Shown here in pieces: positions 55,296 through 64,000 of a stretch of DNA of 64,000 bases (position 1 is its first letter; each line of letters begins with the position of its first letter). Below the pieces are notes generated by a model. The model did no database searches and was not told the DNA's origin. It saw nothing but the letters and a program-made list of their open reading frames with translations. Position numbers and translations under genes: made by a program. The stretch covers positions 1 through 64,000 of the forward strand of contig NZ_FNQE01000014.1 in NCBI RefSeq assembly GCF_900107485.1. The letters are read 5' to 3'. The stretch is from Proteiniborus ethanoligenes (GTDB lineage: Bacteria > Bacillota > Clostridia > Tissierellales > Proteiniboraceae).

Positions 55296-55562
55296 CTATT
55301 TCCCTTGTCCCTTTTTTATAAATTCGTATAAATCCGTATTATCCATCTTTTCAAAAGCGATAGCCTTTTCAATATTAGTTAAAACTACCTGTTTGCTCTT
55401 GATTTCACCAATCAAAGTATACCGAAAGTCATCATTGTATGCAATAATAAAATCCTCTATTCCTTTATCTATTTCCATAGACTGTAACTGTTTCAGGATG
55501 CTATCTCTATTTAATTCATATTTATCAACCAATTCGGCACATTCAATTATTACCTTATTCAT
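55296..55562 (-). CDS. Unknown protein, 88 aa
   Basis: Begins MNKVIIECAELVDKYELN; no motif recognised. Start chosen at ATG 9 nt behind GAGGAG; an ATG eight codons earlier has no good site. Convergent with the 98-aa gene. Confidence 0.5.
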   Translation of the reverse strand: MNKVIIECAELVDKYELNRDSILKQLQSMEIDKGIEDFIIAYNDDFRYTLIGEIKSKQVVLTNIEKAIAFEKMDNTDLYEFIKKGQGK

Positions 55563-55704
55563 ATTACCATATCTCCTCTTCCACATATTACATATCTTAT
55601 TATATTATATGAAATTACTATCTCTAAATCAAATTAGAATAAATCTTTGTGATTTCCTCTATAACTATACTTAACCCTTATTCCTTCTACTTCTTAATAT
55701 ACTG

Positions 55705-56433
55705 TTAAACAAATGCAATATCAAATTTCCCATCTTTATATTGATATACTTTATCTGAGACCTTATTCGGGTCTTTATCTACCATAATTAGTGATTCCAT
55801 AATTTTTATATATTCAGGTTGATATTTAGCCACAACTAACGCAGTTGAAGAAGGAATTGCAAAGAGATAATCCTTCCCTACTTTCCTTTTTATCTGTTTT
55901 TGTAATGAATCACTAAGTAAAAATGATGCATTATAATCAGTAGAATATCGCAAGCAAAATATATTGAGCGTATCATCCAGTCGTACCAGTATGTTAGAAA
56001 GTTTATTTAGGTTCTCCCATGCTCTCTTTTTTATTTTATCAAAATCCACATCATCACTTTCCAGCACAAATCTAAACACTTCCCCTTCGTCTGATACATA
56101 TAGTGTATCTATATCGGTAAAGGCTTGCTCCCTACAAAACCTTAAATCCTTTTCGCCTTTCCCGAAATCCCTACTTTTAAGCAAAGGAAATACATTATTA
56201 TAATCAACCTTAAATTTATATTGATTCAATACCTCGTATGCAATATCTATATATAACTTCTTTACACTTTCATAATCCGCAACCTGATATTCTTTGTACA
56301 TGCTTGCAATCGGTAATTCTGCATGGGTTACCCCTGTACCCAAGCGAATATATTTTTCTTTTACTTCCACCTCGGGAAATTCCATCTTAAAATCTCTTGT
56401 AATTTTTTCTGTAAACTCCTCAATTCTAAGCAC
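55705..56433 (-). CDS. DUF1444-like protein
   Basis: 242 aa. The C-terminal half (SLQKQIKRKVGKDYLFAIPS, ALVVAKY) and the central (FPLLKSRDFGKGEK) resemble YtpQ/DUF1444 proteins, whose function is unknown. GTG start 6 nt behind AGGAGGG. No catalytic motif seen. Confidence 0.6.
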   Translation of the reverse strand: MLRIEEFTEKITRDFKMEFPEVEVKEKYIRLGTGVTHAELPIASMYKEYQVADYESVKKLYIDIAYEVLNQYKFKVDYNNVFPLLKSRDFGKGEKDLRFCREQAFTDIDTLYVSDEGEVFRFVLESDDVDFDKIKKRAWENLNKLSNILVRLDDTLNIFCLRYSTDYNASFLLSDSLQKQIKRKVGKDYLFAIPSSTALVVAKYQPEYIKIMESLIMVDKDPNKVSDKVYQYKDGKFDIAFV

Positions 56434-56482
56434 ATTATCCCTCCTTAAATCATATTCCCTTAATCCTTAATCTTGATAAACC

Positions 56483-56550
56483 AAAAGGCATACCTTCCTT
56501 TACGTTTAATTCCAGTTATGAAACTGGCCGTAAAGGAGATATGCCTCCAT
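56483..56550 (-). terminator. Branched hairpin, second of its type
   Basis: Minus strand: AGGCATATCTCCTTTACGG pairs with CGTAAAGGAAGGTATGCCT, with an inner hairpin CCAGTTTCATAACTGG, then TTTTGGTTT. It lies between two minus-strand genes. Confidence 0.7.
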
Positions 56551-56564
56551 TAGTGTTTTTTCTT

Positions 56565-57080
56565 CTATAAAATAACTATTCTACGATATATTATTTCTTC
56601 TACTTGATTTGAAATATCGTGCTTTTCTAAATAATCTTCCACGTCTTGAACTATCCAAATGCTCTCAGAAGCCTCTTTTAATATGCTTCTGTCCATTGAT
56701 GGTATGTAGGTGAATATATCTTCTACAGTGCCATCCATAAAAATTTGTGTGCAACATGTAGTTTGGGGTCCTAAGTACATTCCACGCCTAAAGTATCCTT
56801 CTGTGTAAGGAACATTTCCTTTGTTATATAATTGTCCTTTACCATGAGCATGAAGTCCCCATATTCCCCCTATATATTTAACATCCCCATTTTTATAGGG
56901 TATCGCTACAGTTGGAACCACTCCTCCATAAAACTCTTTGTTAAACTTTCTGCATGCTAGAAAAAATTCTAACTGCTCATCTGTTACTTTAATACTAAGA
57001 CCATTCCTACGTTTTGCACAGTCGCCTGATAATACTTTGTTAATCCCTAGCACCTTATCACCTATTTTTTCTTTCATCAT
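56565..57080 (-). CDS. Unknown protein, 171 aa
   Basis: Contains NGDVKYIGGIWGLHAHGKGQ and two adjacent Cys (TTCCTQ), otherwise featureless. No family recognised. ATG behind AAAGGAGAG. Monocistronic between two gaps. Confidence 0.5.
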   Translation of the reverse strand: MMKEKIGDKVLGINKVLSGDCAKRRNGLSIKVTDEQLEFFLACRKFNKEFYGGVVPTVAIPYKNGDVKYIGGIWGLHAHGKGQLYNKGNVPYTEGYFRRGMYLGPQTTCCTQIFMDGTVEDIFTYIPSMDRSILKEASESIWIVQDVEDYLEKHDISNQVEEIIYRRIVIL

Positions 57081-57432
57081 CTAAATCTCTCCTTTTAAAA
57101 ATACTATGTTTTCAATTAATATGGAGTCAATACCCTCCATATGTACTTTCTGTTAAAGGAAAGTTGATTACATAAATAGGTCAAGGTCGCTATGGATATA
57201 AGTTTGCTCTAACTTGTCGAGACCGTGAAAGATTTAGTTATCAAGGTTCTTAGTTTCTTTTGTATATACAGTAACAAGAAAATATTACCATAGTATTCTA
57301 TGGTATGCAAGTCTCTAGGGGGTATTTGTTGTTAACTTGTAATATTTTGAAATAATGGATTATACATTTGCAAATGCAACGCTACCCCTTTTACCCTTAG
57401 AACCTATGATTCCCTCATAATCCCGTATTATG
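57081..57432. other. Gap without a gene
   Basis: Holds a small hairpin TACCATAG / CTATGGTA (57286-57305) and otherwise no supported feature. Confidence 0.5.
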
Positions 57433-58959
57433 TCATTTTCCTTGCATTGTTTTCTCTATTTCTTCAACTAACTCACTTTCAACAAGTTCTAAATTTGTCT
57501 TACCAATATAACCAAATTTAATATTTTTATTTCTTATATGGTTTATAAATCTATAGTAAGTTCCATGATTCATATAGCCAGTAAAGAAGAAAATAAAATC
57601 AATATTTTTTAAAGTATTAATATCAAAGTTCTCATTGAACCCATCTATTGTTAAAATCTGAGGATATTGCTCTTTAATTTTCCTTCTCCATTCAGTAGCA
57701 CCTCCAACAATTAGAATTCTATATTCTTCTAGGTATTCATTTAGCGTTTTTACCTGTTTTTGCGGAGTATATTCATTTTTAATAGAGAATAGCATTTCTC
57801 TCAATTTATTAATTTCATCATTGTAGACTGCTTTCTTCTCTGTTCTTAGTTCTTTTTCTAAATCTTTAATCTTCTTATTCAGTTGATTAATTAATTTTTC
57901 ATATCGTTTCTTTACCTTATTAATTTCAGATATTTGGCTGTTTTTAGTTAAATTAATCTCTTGATTTAAAGACTCTATTTCCTCATTTAATCTCTGATTT
58001 TCCTTTTGTAATTTATCATTATTGTTTTCAAGCATCTCTAAATTTAGGTATAGGGTTTCTTTATTATTCTTAAAAAATGTTTCTTTTACGTCTTTATAGG
58101 CTTTTAGTAGGGATTGTATAATAATTCCGTTAATAAGGACGTTTGTTGTACGTTCTAAATTTTTATCAGAATAAAGTAGCAAATAAGCCGTAATTATTTT
58201 GTCAATATCCTCCTCATTTAGCACAATATCGCTTAGTAGTGCACTAATACTCATTCTTTCAAACTCAAATATAAGGGACATTATTGTCTGGTACTTTTTA
58301 ATTTCTTCATCCTGTGCATTAAAAATATCTTCAAATCCCCTCCACCTGCCCTTATTTGCTTCAATCCTCGACTTAATACTGTCAATAGTTTCCCGTTTAG
58401 AATTTATTAACGGCTCGATGTCTTTAACAGTAAAAGATTCTGTCTGCATTATTTTCATTGTATCAATATAAGAATCTACAAACTCCTTCTGCATATTATC
58501 TTTTATTTTATGATTTAATTTCAATACAGCATAAAATATAATATTCTCATATGCCTTATACTCAGTAGGCGTTTTGACTGTATCGCGTAATTCTAGCAGC
58601 ATCATAGCCACATCTATGAATTGGTTCCTGCTTAAACTGGAATATATTGTAGGATAATGTTTTGCTATTAAATTCATTACCTTAGAGCATACAGATGCAT
58701 CTTCCTCCGCGGCTAAAATAATTCCCAATGCTTTTTTAGCATAAAATTCTCTTTCTATCCCTGCCATAGTAATAGCCACATGATGGTACGCATTGGATTC
58801 TTTTGCCTTCCTGTAGAAATTATATTTATCAGTTTCATAAATAGTTTCTATTTCTTTTTTCATCTCTTCTTTATATATAAATGCTGCTGAAACATGTGCC
58901 AAGATTCCATTATATGCTCTAGCATCTTTTTCAATATCTACTACTTCACTTATTAACAT
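57433..58959 (-). CDS. Coiled-coil protein with DUF2325-like C-terminus
   Basis: 508 aa. Residues 1-280 are helical and unknown, about 285-385 form a strong coiled coil (NNDKLQKENQRLNEEIESLN), and the last 100 residues resemble DUF2325 (RILIVGGATEWRRKIKEQYP, FFFTGYMNHGTYYR). DUF2325 proteins are often found in plasmid and island contexts; function unknown. ATG behind GGGAGG. Could act as a scaffold. Confidence 0.6.
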   Translation of the reverse strand: MLISEVVDIEKDARAYNGILAHVSAAFIYKEEMKKEIETIYETDKYNFYRKAKESNAYHHVAITMAGIEREFYAKKALGIILAAEEDASVCSKVMNLIAKHYPTIYSSLSRNQFIDVAMMLLELRDTVKTPTEYKAYENIIFYAVLKLNHKIKDNMQKEFVDSYIDTMKIMQTESFTVKDIEPLINSKRETIDSIKSRIEANKGRWRGFEDIFNAQDEEIKKYQTIMSLIFEFERMSISALLSDIVLNEEDIDKIITAYLLLYSDKNLERTTNVLINGIIIQSLLKAYKDVKETFFKNNKETLYLNLEMLENNNDKLQKENQRLNEEIESLNQEINLTKNSQISEINKVKKRYEKLINQLNKKIKDLEKELRTEKKAVYNDEINKLREMLFSIKNEYTPQKQVKTLNEYLEEYRILIVGGATEWRRKIKEQYPQILTIDGFNENFDINTLKNIDFIFFFTGYMNHGTYYRFINHIRNKNIKFGYIGKTNLELVESELVEEIEKTMQGK

Positions 58960-59088
58960 TTTAACCTCCCAAAATCTTTATGTACTAATAATTTGCCTTT
59001 AGAAAATAAAAGTACGGTAAATACACCCAATTCCTTGTGTCAAATTAACTCCCACTTTTTAAATTGCTACCTAAACCCAATATTTCTC

Positions 59089-59670
59089 CTACTCAGTAGG
59101 TTCTATAATTTCTAATTTAAAATTCCATCCTTCACAAGACATCATCATTCTACCTAGTTCTTCCAGACTATATTCCTGTCCGTCTATAATAAATTTTGGT
59201 GTTCTATCGTCGTATCTATCATCCCATTCAATACGCCCTTCTACTAGATTCTCTTTAAAAGAGATAAGTTCATATCCTTGGAATACTTCTCTTTTTATGT
59301 ACTTTTGTGATAATCCTTTTTTTATCTTTTCATAAAGCCTCTTTAAAGCATCATTTGAATCTTCTTCAAACTCTTGATGTATTTCAAAGGAATATCCTAC
59401 TTTATCTTCCTCAATAAATTCTATAGTCTCCCAACATATACCTGTGGGGTGAATCTTCTTTCCTATTTGAAAGCAGTGGTCTATACCATCACAATCTTTA
59501 AAAATTGCTTCATTTTCAAAATCCTTATAGTCTTCAACTCCGAGCATATCGGCCATATATCTGTTGTAGCAATCTTCACATATAGACTGAGACGGCTCAC
59601 CTTCTTTTATAGTTAAAACTACCATGCCATACCCGCTAGAGTCTTTTCCACACCATTGACACCTTTCCAT
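59089..59670 (-). CDS. Unknown protein with zinc-ribbon N-terminus, 193 aa
   Basis: The N-terminus CQWCGKDSSG ... ICEDCYNRYM has two CxxC pairs like a treble clef. The C-terminal 130 residues are unknown (GRIEWDDRYDDRTPKFIIDG). ATG behind GGAGAAGG. Part of the gene train behind hsdR. Confidence 0.55.
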   Translation of the reverse strand: MERCQWCGKDSSGYGMVVLTIKEGEPSQSICEDCYNRYMADMLGVEDYKDFENEAIFKDCDGIDHCFQIGKKIHPTGICWETIEFIEEDKVGYSFEIHQEFEEDSNDALKRLYEKIKKGLSQKYIKREVFQGYELISFKENLVEGRIEWDDRYDDRTPKFIIDGQEYSLEELGRMMMSCEGWNFKLEIIEPTE

Positions 59671-59699
59671 AGACCTTCTCCTTAGTTATTAATTCTTTA

Positions 59700-60665
59700 T
59701 TACTTTAGTTTAAAAACGGCAATATAATCGCTTTTAAATCTTTCTTTGTCTTTTTCAGAAACCTTCATAAAACATTTATCTTTACCTTTTTCATAAGAAA
59801 CGTGAGGACTTAAAAGTGAATCATTTTGTCTTGAATAATGTACTAAACGGTTGCTTATATAATTTAAAGGTGAATATCCTTTCTTGTTCTCACTATTCAT
59901 GAAGGCTGAATCTAATCGTTCCAGCAAATCTTTCTCATTATCTTTTATATAATCATAGAAGTCCAGAACCGTAAATTCATCTAGTCCCATTTTATTTATT
60001 ACTAATTCTATTTTTTCATTAGAAATTTGTATTTTAACATCCTTATTCTCGTTTTTTGCATACATTTGTGCTTTATATCTTTTAAATAAATTACCTCCAA
60101 TTATCTTTCTATCACTTCCAAAAGCCCAATAATCAATGCTGCTGATTTCCCACGGATAATACTCATTTCTTCTCTTTAATTGGTCCAAAACAGTATCCCC
60201 TAAATCTACCTTGCTCTTTTCAATAGAAACAAATGCAATCGGGATATCTTTACTTATGGCATATTGTTTTACATCATGCCAATTATGCTTATACTTATTT
60301 CCACCATTTGTATAATTAAGCATAACTAACAGTCCAAAACTAATCCCGTCATAATCTTCTGTATTCCCGATATAAGAAGCAATTGAATCTATCTTCTCCA
60401 AATATTTAGATACTAACGTTTCAACCTCAACTACTATAAATGGTTTATCACCTTTGCATAATATGATATCTGCATTCTTTTGTCCTTTTCTTCCCTTACC
60501 TACAAAAGGTGAAGGGACACCATCCAACACAGAATGGTCAGGGGACTTTTTAATCCATTCGCTTGACAAAAATCCAATAATAGAACTATGGGAATTGCCA
60601 TACATACTAGTGATAATATCCCAATTAAATTCCTTAATAATGTTTTCTATAAAAAGAGAATTCAT
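59700..60665 (-). CDS. Unknown protein with PD-(D/E)XK-like core, 321 aa
   Basis: The segment GQKNADIILCKGDKPFIVVE VETL (about 61-84) fits D...ExE of restriction-type nucleases; the middle is unknown, and the C-terminal 100 residues read like a winged domain (LDEFTVLDFYDYIKDNEKDL). The same D...ExE pattern occurs in the Shedu-like protein at 32764. ATG behind AGGACAGGGATGA. Located behind hsdR. Confidence 0.5.
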   Translation of the reverse strand: MNSLFIENIIKEFNWDIITSMYGNSHSSIIGFLSSEWIKKSPDHSVLDGVPSPFVGKGRKGQKNADIILCKGDKPFIVVEVETLVSKYLEKIDSIASYIGNTEDYDGISFGLLVMLNYTNGGNKYKHNWHDVKQYAISKDIPIAFVSIEKSKVDLGDTVLDQLKRRNEYYPWEISSIDYWAFGSDRKIIGGNLFKRYKAQMYAKNENKDVKIQISNEKIELVINKMGLDEFTVLDFYDYIKDNEKDLLERLDSAFMNSENKKGYSPLNYISNRLVHYSRQNDSLLSPHVSYEKGKDKCFMKVSEKDKERFKSDYIAVFKLK

Positions 60666-60706
60666 ATATTATCATCCCTGTCCTTATTATATTTAGTAAT
60701 AACCAT

Positions 60707-61330
60707 TTACTTCATGGCTTCTTCTATATGATAAAGTATTTTACTCAATAAATAGTCTGCTGTGATACCTTTTTCTATGTAGTCTGGCTCCGTTGCAATT
60801 GTTATGATTTTAGCCTGACGAATCAAATGATAAAAGACTTCTTTCTTATTGGGATTGATAGACTTGGCGGTTCGAAAAAAATCTAAATCAATATCTAATA
60901 TGTAATTTGGGTGATAATCTACAGGAATCTCATTAAGACAAATAGATAAATCATCATCTTCAATACAATTATCCGATAGAATTCGTTCATAGTTATTATC
61001 CTGAGCCATTCCCAAATACTTATTATAAAAGTCTTTAGGTATATAGTAAATTTTATCATTTTCAGGGTCGTATTTATCATCAACACATTCAAAACTTATA
61101 ACAAAAGCCTTCGATATAATACCTTTTTTCGTAGCAAAATCAATATGTTCATCATTGTTTAATTTCTTTATAAATGATAAATCATCGATATTAGAATCCT
61201 GAAGCATATCAATAGCCATTTGATTGGCTTTATCAAAGTCATAAGTATGTCCTGTATTTTCACATTTGTCACAGCAATAATATCTAAATGCTAGTAAAGT
61301 ATCTGTATGCTGGTCCAGTGTAATAAGCAC
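60707..61330 (-). CDS. UPF0489-family protein, 5' end uncertain
   Basis: At least 207 aa. ITLDQHTDTLLAF and YILDIDLDFF are the metal-site-like motifs of UPF0489. In-frame sequence upstream of the GTG at 61330 continues the family N-terminus (KVFIEEQHQYVLKHWIDYYK) back to about 61438, but that stretch has no ATG, GTG or TTG. A GGGAGGGGG site lies just before an in-frame ATT ATT ATA. Translation may start at ATA or ATT, or depend on the upstream gene. Confidence 0.65.
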   Translation of the reverse strand: MLITLDQHTDTLLAFRYYCCDKCENTGHTYDFDKANQMAIDMLQDSNIDDLSFIKKLNNDEHIDFATKKGIISKAFVISFECVDDKYDPENDKIYYIPKDFYNKYLGMAQDNNYERILSDNCIEDDDLSICLNEIPVDYHPNYILDIDLDFFRTAKSINPNKKEVFYHLIRQAKIITIATEPDYIEKGITADYLLSKILYHIEEAMK

Positions 61331-61424
61331 TGGCGGAAATAGTTCCCTCTTATAATAATCTATCCAATGCTTTAAAACATACTGATGTTGCTCTTCTATA
61401 AATACTTTTTTACCTTTTATATTT

Positions 61425-61940
61425 TTATATATAATAATCCCCCTCCCATTGATAAATTCTAGTAATAATAATCTTCTTTATATTTTCAAGAAAAATTTCA
61501 TCTGGGTACCACGCTTCCGTATACGGTATATAAACTTCCCTATAACCCACTTCAGTTCTTGCTGCACCATTTTCAATGAGATTGCAATATAATTCTTTCT
61601 TCAAAATCAAGTAAACAACTTTGTTTTGAAATTGAGTTGGATGTAAAAAATAATATTTATCCAAAGTATCATAAATAATATCTTCTTCTTTATTCCTTAG
61701 GTCAAATAAACAAATATAGCCTCTTTTCCTTCCATAACTATTCTCAGATTGTGAGTATGAGTACTTAAATTTTTTATCAGCATTTGAAATCACTTTACCA
61801 TCTTTTAATATCTGACAAAGATTTTCTACAGAGGTAACATGGAAAACCTCATTTTTAAGTAACGGTAAAATGTCAGATTCAAGGCGTGAACTATGAATAT
61901 CGATATATGTAATCTTTTTTGATATTTTACATCTTTCCAT
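61425..61940 (-). CDS. Unknown protein, possible ADP-ribosyltransferase fold, 171 aa
   Basis: VFHVTSVENLCQILKDGKVIS and a late Glu in YREVYIPYTEAWYP recall DarT-like/DUF4433 ADP-ribosyltransferases. Match is weak; catalytic residues cannot be fixed by eye. ATG 6 nt behind AGGGGC. It overlaps the putative start of the UPF0489 gene and follows hsdR by 56 bp. Confidence 0.45.
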   Translation of the reverse strand: MERCKISKKITYIDIHSSRLESDILPLLKNEVFHVTSVENLCQILKDGKVISNADKKFKYSYSQSENSYGRKRGYICLFDLRNKEEDIIYDTLDKYYFLHPTQFQNKVVYLILKKELYCNLIENGAARTEVGYREVYIPYTEAWYPDEIFLENIKKIIITRIYQWEGDYYI

Positions 61941-61996
61941 AGCCACGCCCCTATCTATTAAAGTAATTTTGTACGGTTTTTCCTCAATATAATTAA

Positions 61997-64000
61997 CTAC
62001 GCCCTGCTGTTTAACTTCTCATAAGTTTCAACCAGCATATATTCCATAAGAGCATTTTTGAACTGCTCATCATCCAAAACACGGGTAAAGAAGGATTGGT
62101 TCTGGTCCATCCTATCAATAACTTTATTGATAAAAACTTTCTCAAAAGCAAACCTAAAATCATCAATAGTATTTGTTTTAGCCTTTTGAACCAAATCCTC
62201 ATCAGCGGCAAAATCCTCTTTAATCTGCTCCACAGATAACTGGTCGGCTTTTGTAAAATCCGTTCCAAACCGATTATTAAGTCGCTGAATAATACTTGAA
62301 AGATAATCTTCCTGTTCTTCTTTTACTCCTGTTCCTGCAAATTTTACAGGTGTAACTGGTACATTTTCATCATCAGAAGTTAGAGAAATACTCCCTTCAA
62401 ATGTCTTTTTTGCAGCATAATACTCCAAAGCAATTTCATCTGCTAGGTGAATAGTAGAACCTTTTTCCTTTGGCAGTTTTTTAAGTAGATATGTTAAGTA
62501 TACATATAACTTATGGAGTTCCACATCTTCAAAAGGCGTGATTTGAAGGATGAAGGAATAAAGTCTTATGAATTTCGTTGCTTGACTACTAAAATCCTCT
62601 TTATGCTGTTCATCCAACTTTTTAAACCTTTCTACGGCTATATCTATCAAATGGTTTAATATTACCCTGTCTTTAGAAGTCTTTTTGTCCTTTGGCTTAA
62701 AGTATATATGAATAAACCTATCCAGTTCTTCTTTTAAATACACGCCAGAGGGATTTAGCATAGTTTCAATATCATAAAGAAGATTGGGCTCTGTCACTTC
62801 TTCTACGATAGTTGCCTGATAGTAGGGTTTGAAGGCTTCCTGAATATCCTCTGCCTTATTTACAAAGTCGAGGATAAAGGTATCCTCTTTTCCCCCGCAG
62901 GTTCTGTTAAGCCTTGATAAAGTCTGTACTGCTTTAACTCCCGACAACTTTTTGTCTACATACATGGTATGTAAAAGGGGCTGGTCAAAGCCTGTCTGAT
63001 ACTTTTCCGCAACTAACAGCACTTGATATTCATCAGTGGCAAAGCGGTCTGGAAGTTCAGACTCCTTAAATTTGTTCATACCACTTTCAGTATAATCTAC
63101 TTCATCATCCTTTACGGTTCCTGAAAAGGCTACTAAGGTTTTCATATCTCTGTAGCCTTTCTTTTTGATATATTCATCAAAAGCATGCTTATAGCGTACA
63201 GCATGAAGCCTAGAACTGGTCACAACCATTGCCTTGGCTCTTCCCCCTATTTTATTTCTGGTTACATTCTTAAAGTGTTCTACCATGATTTCAGTCTTTT
63301 GAGCAATGTTATGGGGATGAAGGCTTACATATCTTGTAAGTGCTTTTGTGGCCTTAGCCTTATCAAAAGCAGGGTCATCTTCTATTTTCTTTGCCAGTTT
63401 AAAGTAGGTTTCATATGTAACATAGTTTTGAAGTACATCTAGTATGAATCCTTCTTCAATTGCCTGTCTCATAGAATATAAATGGAAGGGATGGGGTAGT
63501 CCATCTTCACCTATGGTTCCAAACATCTCAAGGGTCTTTGCTTTAGGTGTTGCCGTAAAGGCAAAGAAACTGATATTAGGCTGTTTTCCCCTTTTCTTTA
63601 TGACCTTTAATATCTCTTCATCTGGGTCGTACTCTTTGCCTTCTAAATCTTCATCTAGTTTTGCTGCTTCTTCAAGACTACTTACTGATAGCACTTCCCT
63701 TAAAGAAGCCATATTCTCTCCTGCACTGCTAGAATGGGCTTCATCGATAATTACTGCATAGTTATGATTTTCTAATTCCCCAACCTTTTCAATAATAAAT
63801 GGGAATTTTTGCAGGGTAGAAATAATAATTCTTGTCCCACCCTTAATGGCATCGGCCAATTGATTGGAGTCTTTATCTATTTTTTCAACAACCCCATGTT
63901 TATGCTCTAATTGATAAATGCTGTCCTGCAACTGCCTGTCCAAAACCCTTCTGTCGGTAATAACAATCACAGAATCAAATACAGGATTATCCTCATCATC
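61997..64000 (-). CDS. hsdR: Type I restriction endonuclease subunit R, 5' end cut off by the window
   Basis: At least 667 codons; the frame is open to the window edge. Present are VIVITDRRVLDRQLQDSIYQ, the DEAH box IIDEAHSSSAG, motif III FFAFTATPKAKTLEMFG, and motif VI QTLSRLNRTCGG, all of the translocase of HsdR; the nuclease domain would lie N-terminally, outside. It works with HsdM and HsdS, expected upstream beyond 64000. The C-terminal helical domain ends YMLVETYEKLNSRA. Confidence 0.95.
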   Translation of the reverse strand, partial: DDEDNPVFDSVIVITDRRVLDRQLQDSIYQLEHKHGVVEKIDKDSNQLADAIKGGTRIIISTLQKFPFIIEKVGELENHNYAVIIDEAHSSSAGENMASLREVLSVSSLEEAAKLDEDLEGKEYDPDEEILKVIKKRGKQPNISFFAFTATPKAKTLEMFGTIGEDGLPHPFHLYSMRQAIEEGFILDVLQNYVTYETYFKLAKKIEDDPAFDKAKATKALTRYVSLHPHNIAQKTEIMVEHFKNVTRNKIGGRAKAMVVTSSRLHAVRYKHAFDEYIKKKGYRDMKTLVAFSGTVKDDEVDYTESGMNKFKESELPDRFATDEYQVLLVAEKYQTGFDQPLLHTMYVDKKLSGVKAVQTLSRLNRTCGGKEDTFILDFVNKAEDIQEAFKPYYQATIVEEVTEPNLLYDIETMLNPSGVYLKEELDRFIHIYFKPKDKKTSKDRVILNHLIDIAVERFKKLDEQHKEDFSSQATKFIRLYSFILQITPFEDVELHKLYVYLTYLLKKLPKEKGSTIHLADEIALEYYAAKKTFEGSISLTSDDENVPVTPVKFAGTGVKEEQEDYLSSIIQRLNNRFGTDFTKADQLSVEQIKEDFAADEDLVQKAKTNTIDDFRFAFEKVFINKVIDRMDQNQSFFTRVLDDEQFKNALMEYMLVETYEKLNSRA

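Overview
The window looks like a low-GC, spore-forming anaerobe of the Clostridia (Firmicutes). Evidence: AT-rich DNA, strong AGGAGG ribosome binding sites, sporulation genes (spmA/spmB, csfB, bofA), a T-box leader, and a block with the gene order known from near the origin of Bacillus/Clostridium chromosomes (yaaL-bofA and csfB-yaaO-tmk-yaaQ-yaaR-holB-ricT-yabB-rsmI-abrB-metG-tatD). A placement near Tissierellales is only a guess.

1-27.9 kb is ordinary chromosome apart from a group II intron at the left edge. The intron sits directly behind the intrinsic terminator of a Met/Pro/Tyr-rich, coat-like gene, as class C introns do. Then come spmAB; a Met-type T-box leader and an 11-bp tandem repeat before metG; tatD; abrB; the origin-type block on the minus strand, with two tandem c-di-AMP receptor paralogues and a small ferredoxin; L25/Ctc; bofA; dinB; a BlaI/BlaR1-like pair with a readable promoter-operator; an M20 amidohydrolase; a chemoreceptor; and a Cache-GGDEF diguanylate cyclase.

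27.9-42.1 kb is accessory. It starts with repeat-rich DNA, a HepT/MntA toxin-antitoxin pair, a decayed gene and a DJ-1-like protein. A four-gene operon of nuclease-like and unknown proteins follows (PD-(D/E)XK-like, Shedu/DUF4263-like, HEPN candidate, HNH-like), then a complete Tn7-like module tnsA-tnsB-tnsC-tniQ. By analogy with Tn7 the four-gene operon is probably its cargo. The TnsA homologue keeps the family sequence but has Gln and Thr at two of the three catalytic acid positions, so it may no longer cut 5' ends. Transposon ends were not located.

42.1-64 kb is a second accessory stretch: a Gabija-like pair (gajA, gajB) with a GIY-YIG gene and a helicase remnant beside it; a tyrosine recombinase and a primase-type replication protein, each followed by a nearly identical long hairpin; an Xre-ImmA/IrrE-PIN operon with two visible operators; several unknown genes; and the 3' part of a type I restriction hsdR running off the right edge with a train of unknown genes behind it. 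Together 28-64 kb reads as a defence and mobility island.

Coordinates use the start codon best supported by a ribosome binding site. Family names come from reading motifs, not from searches.
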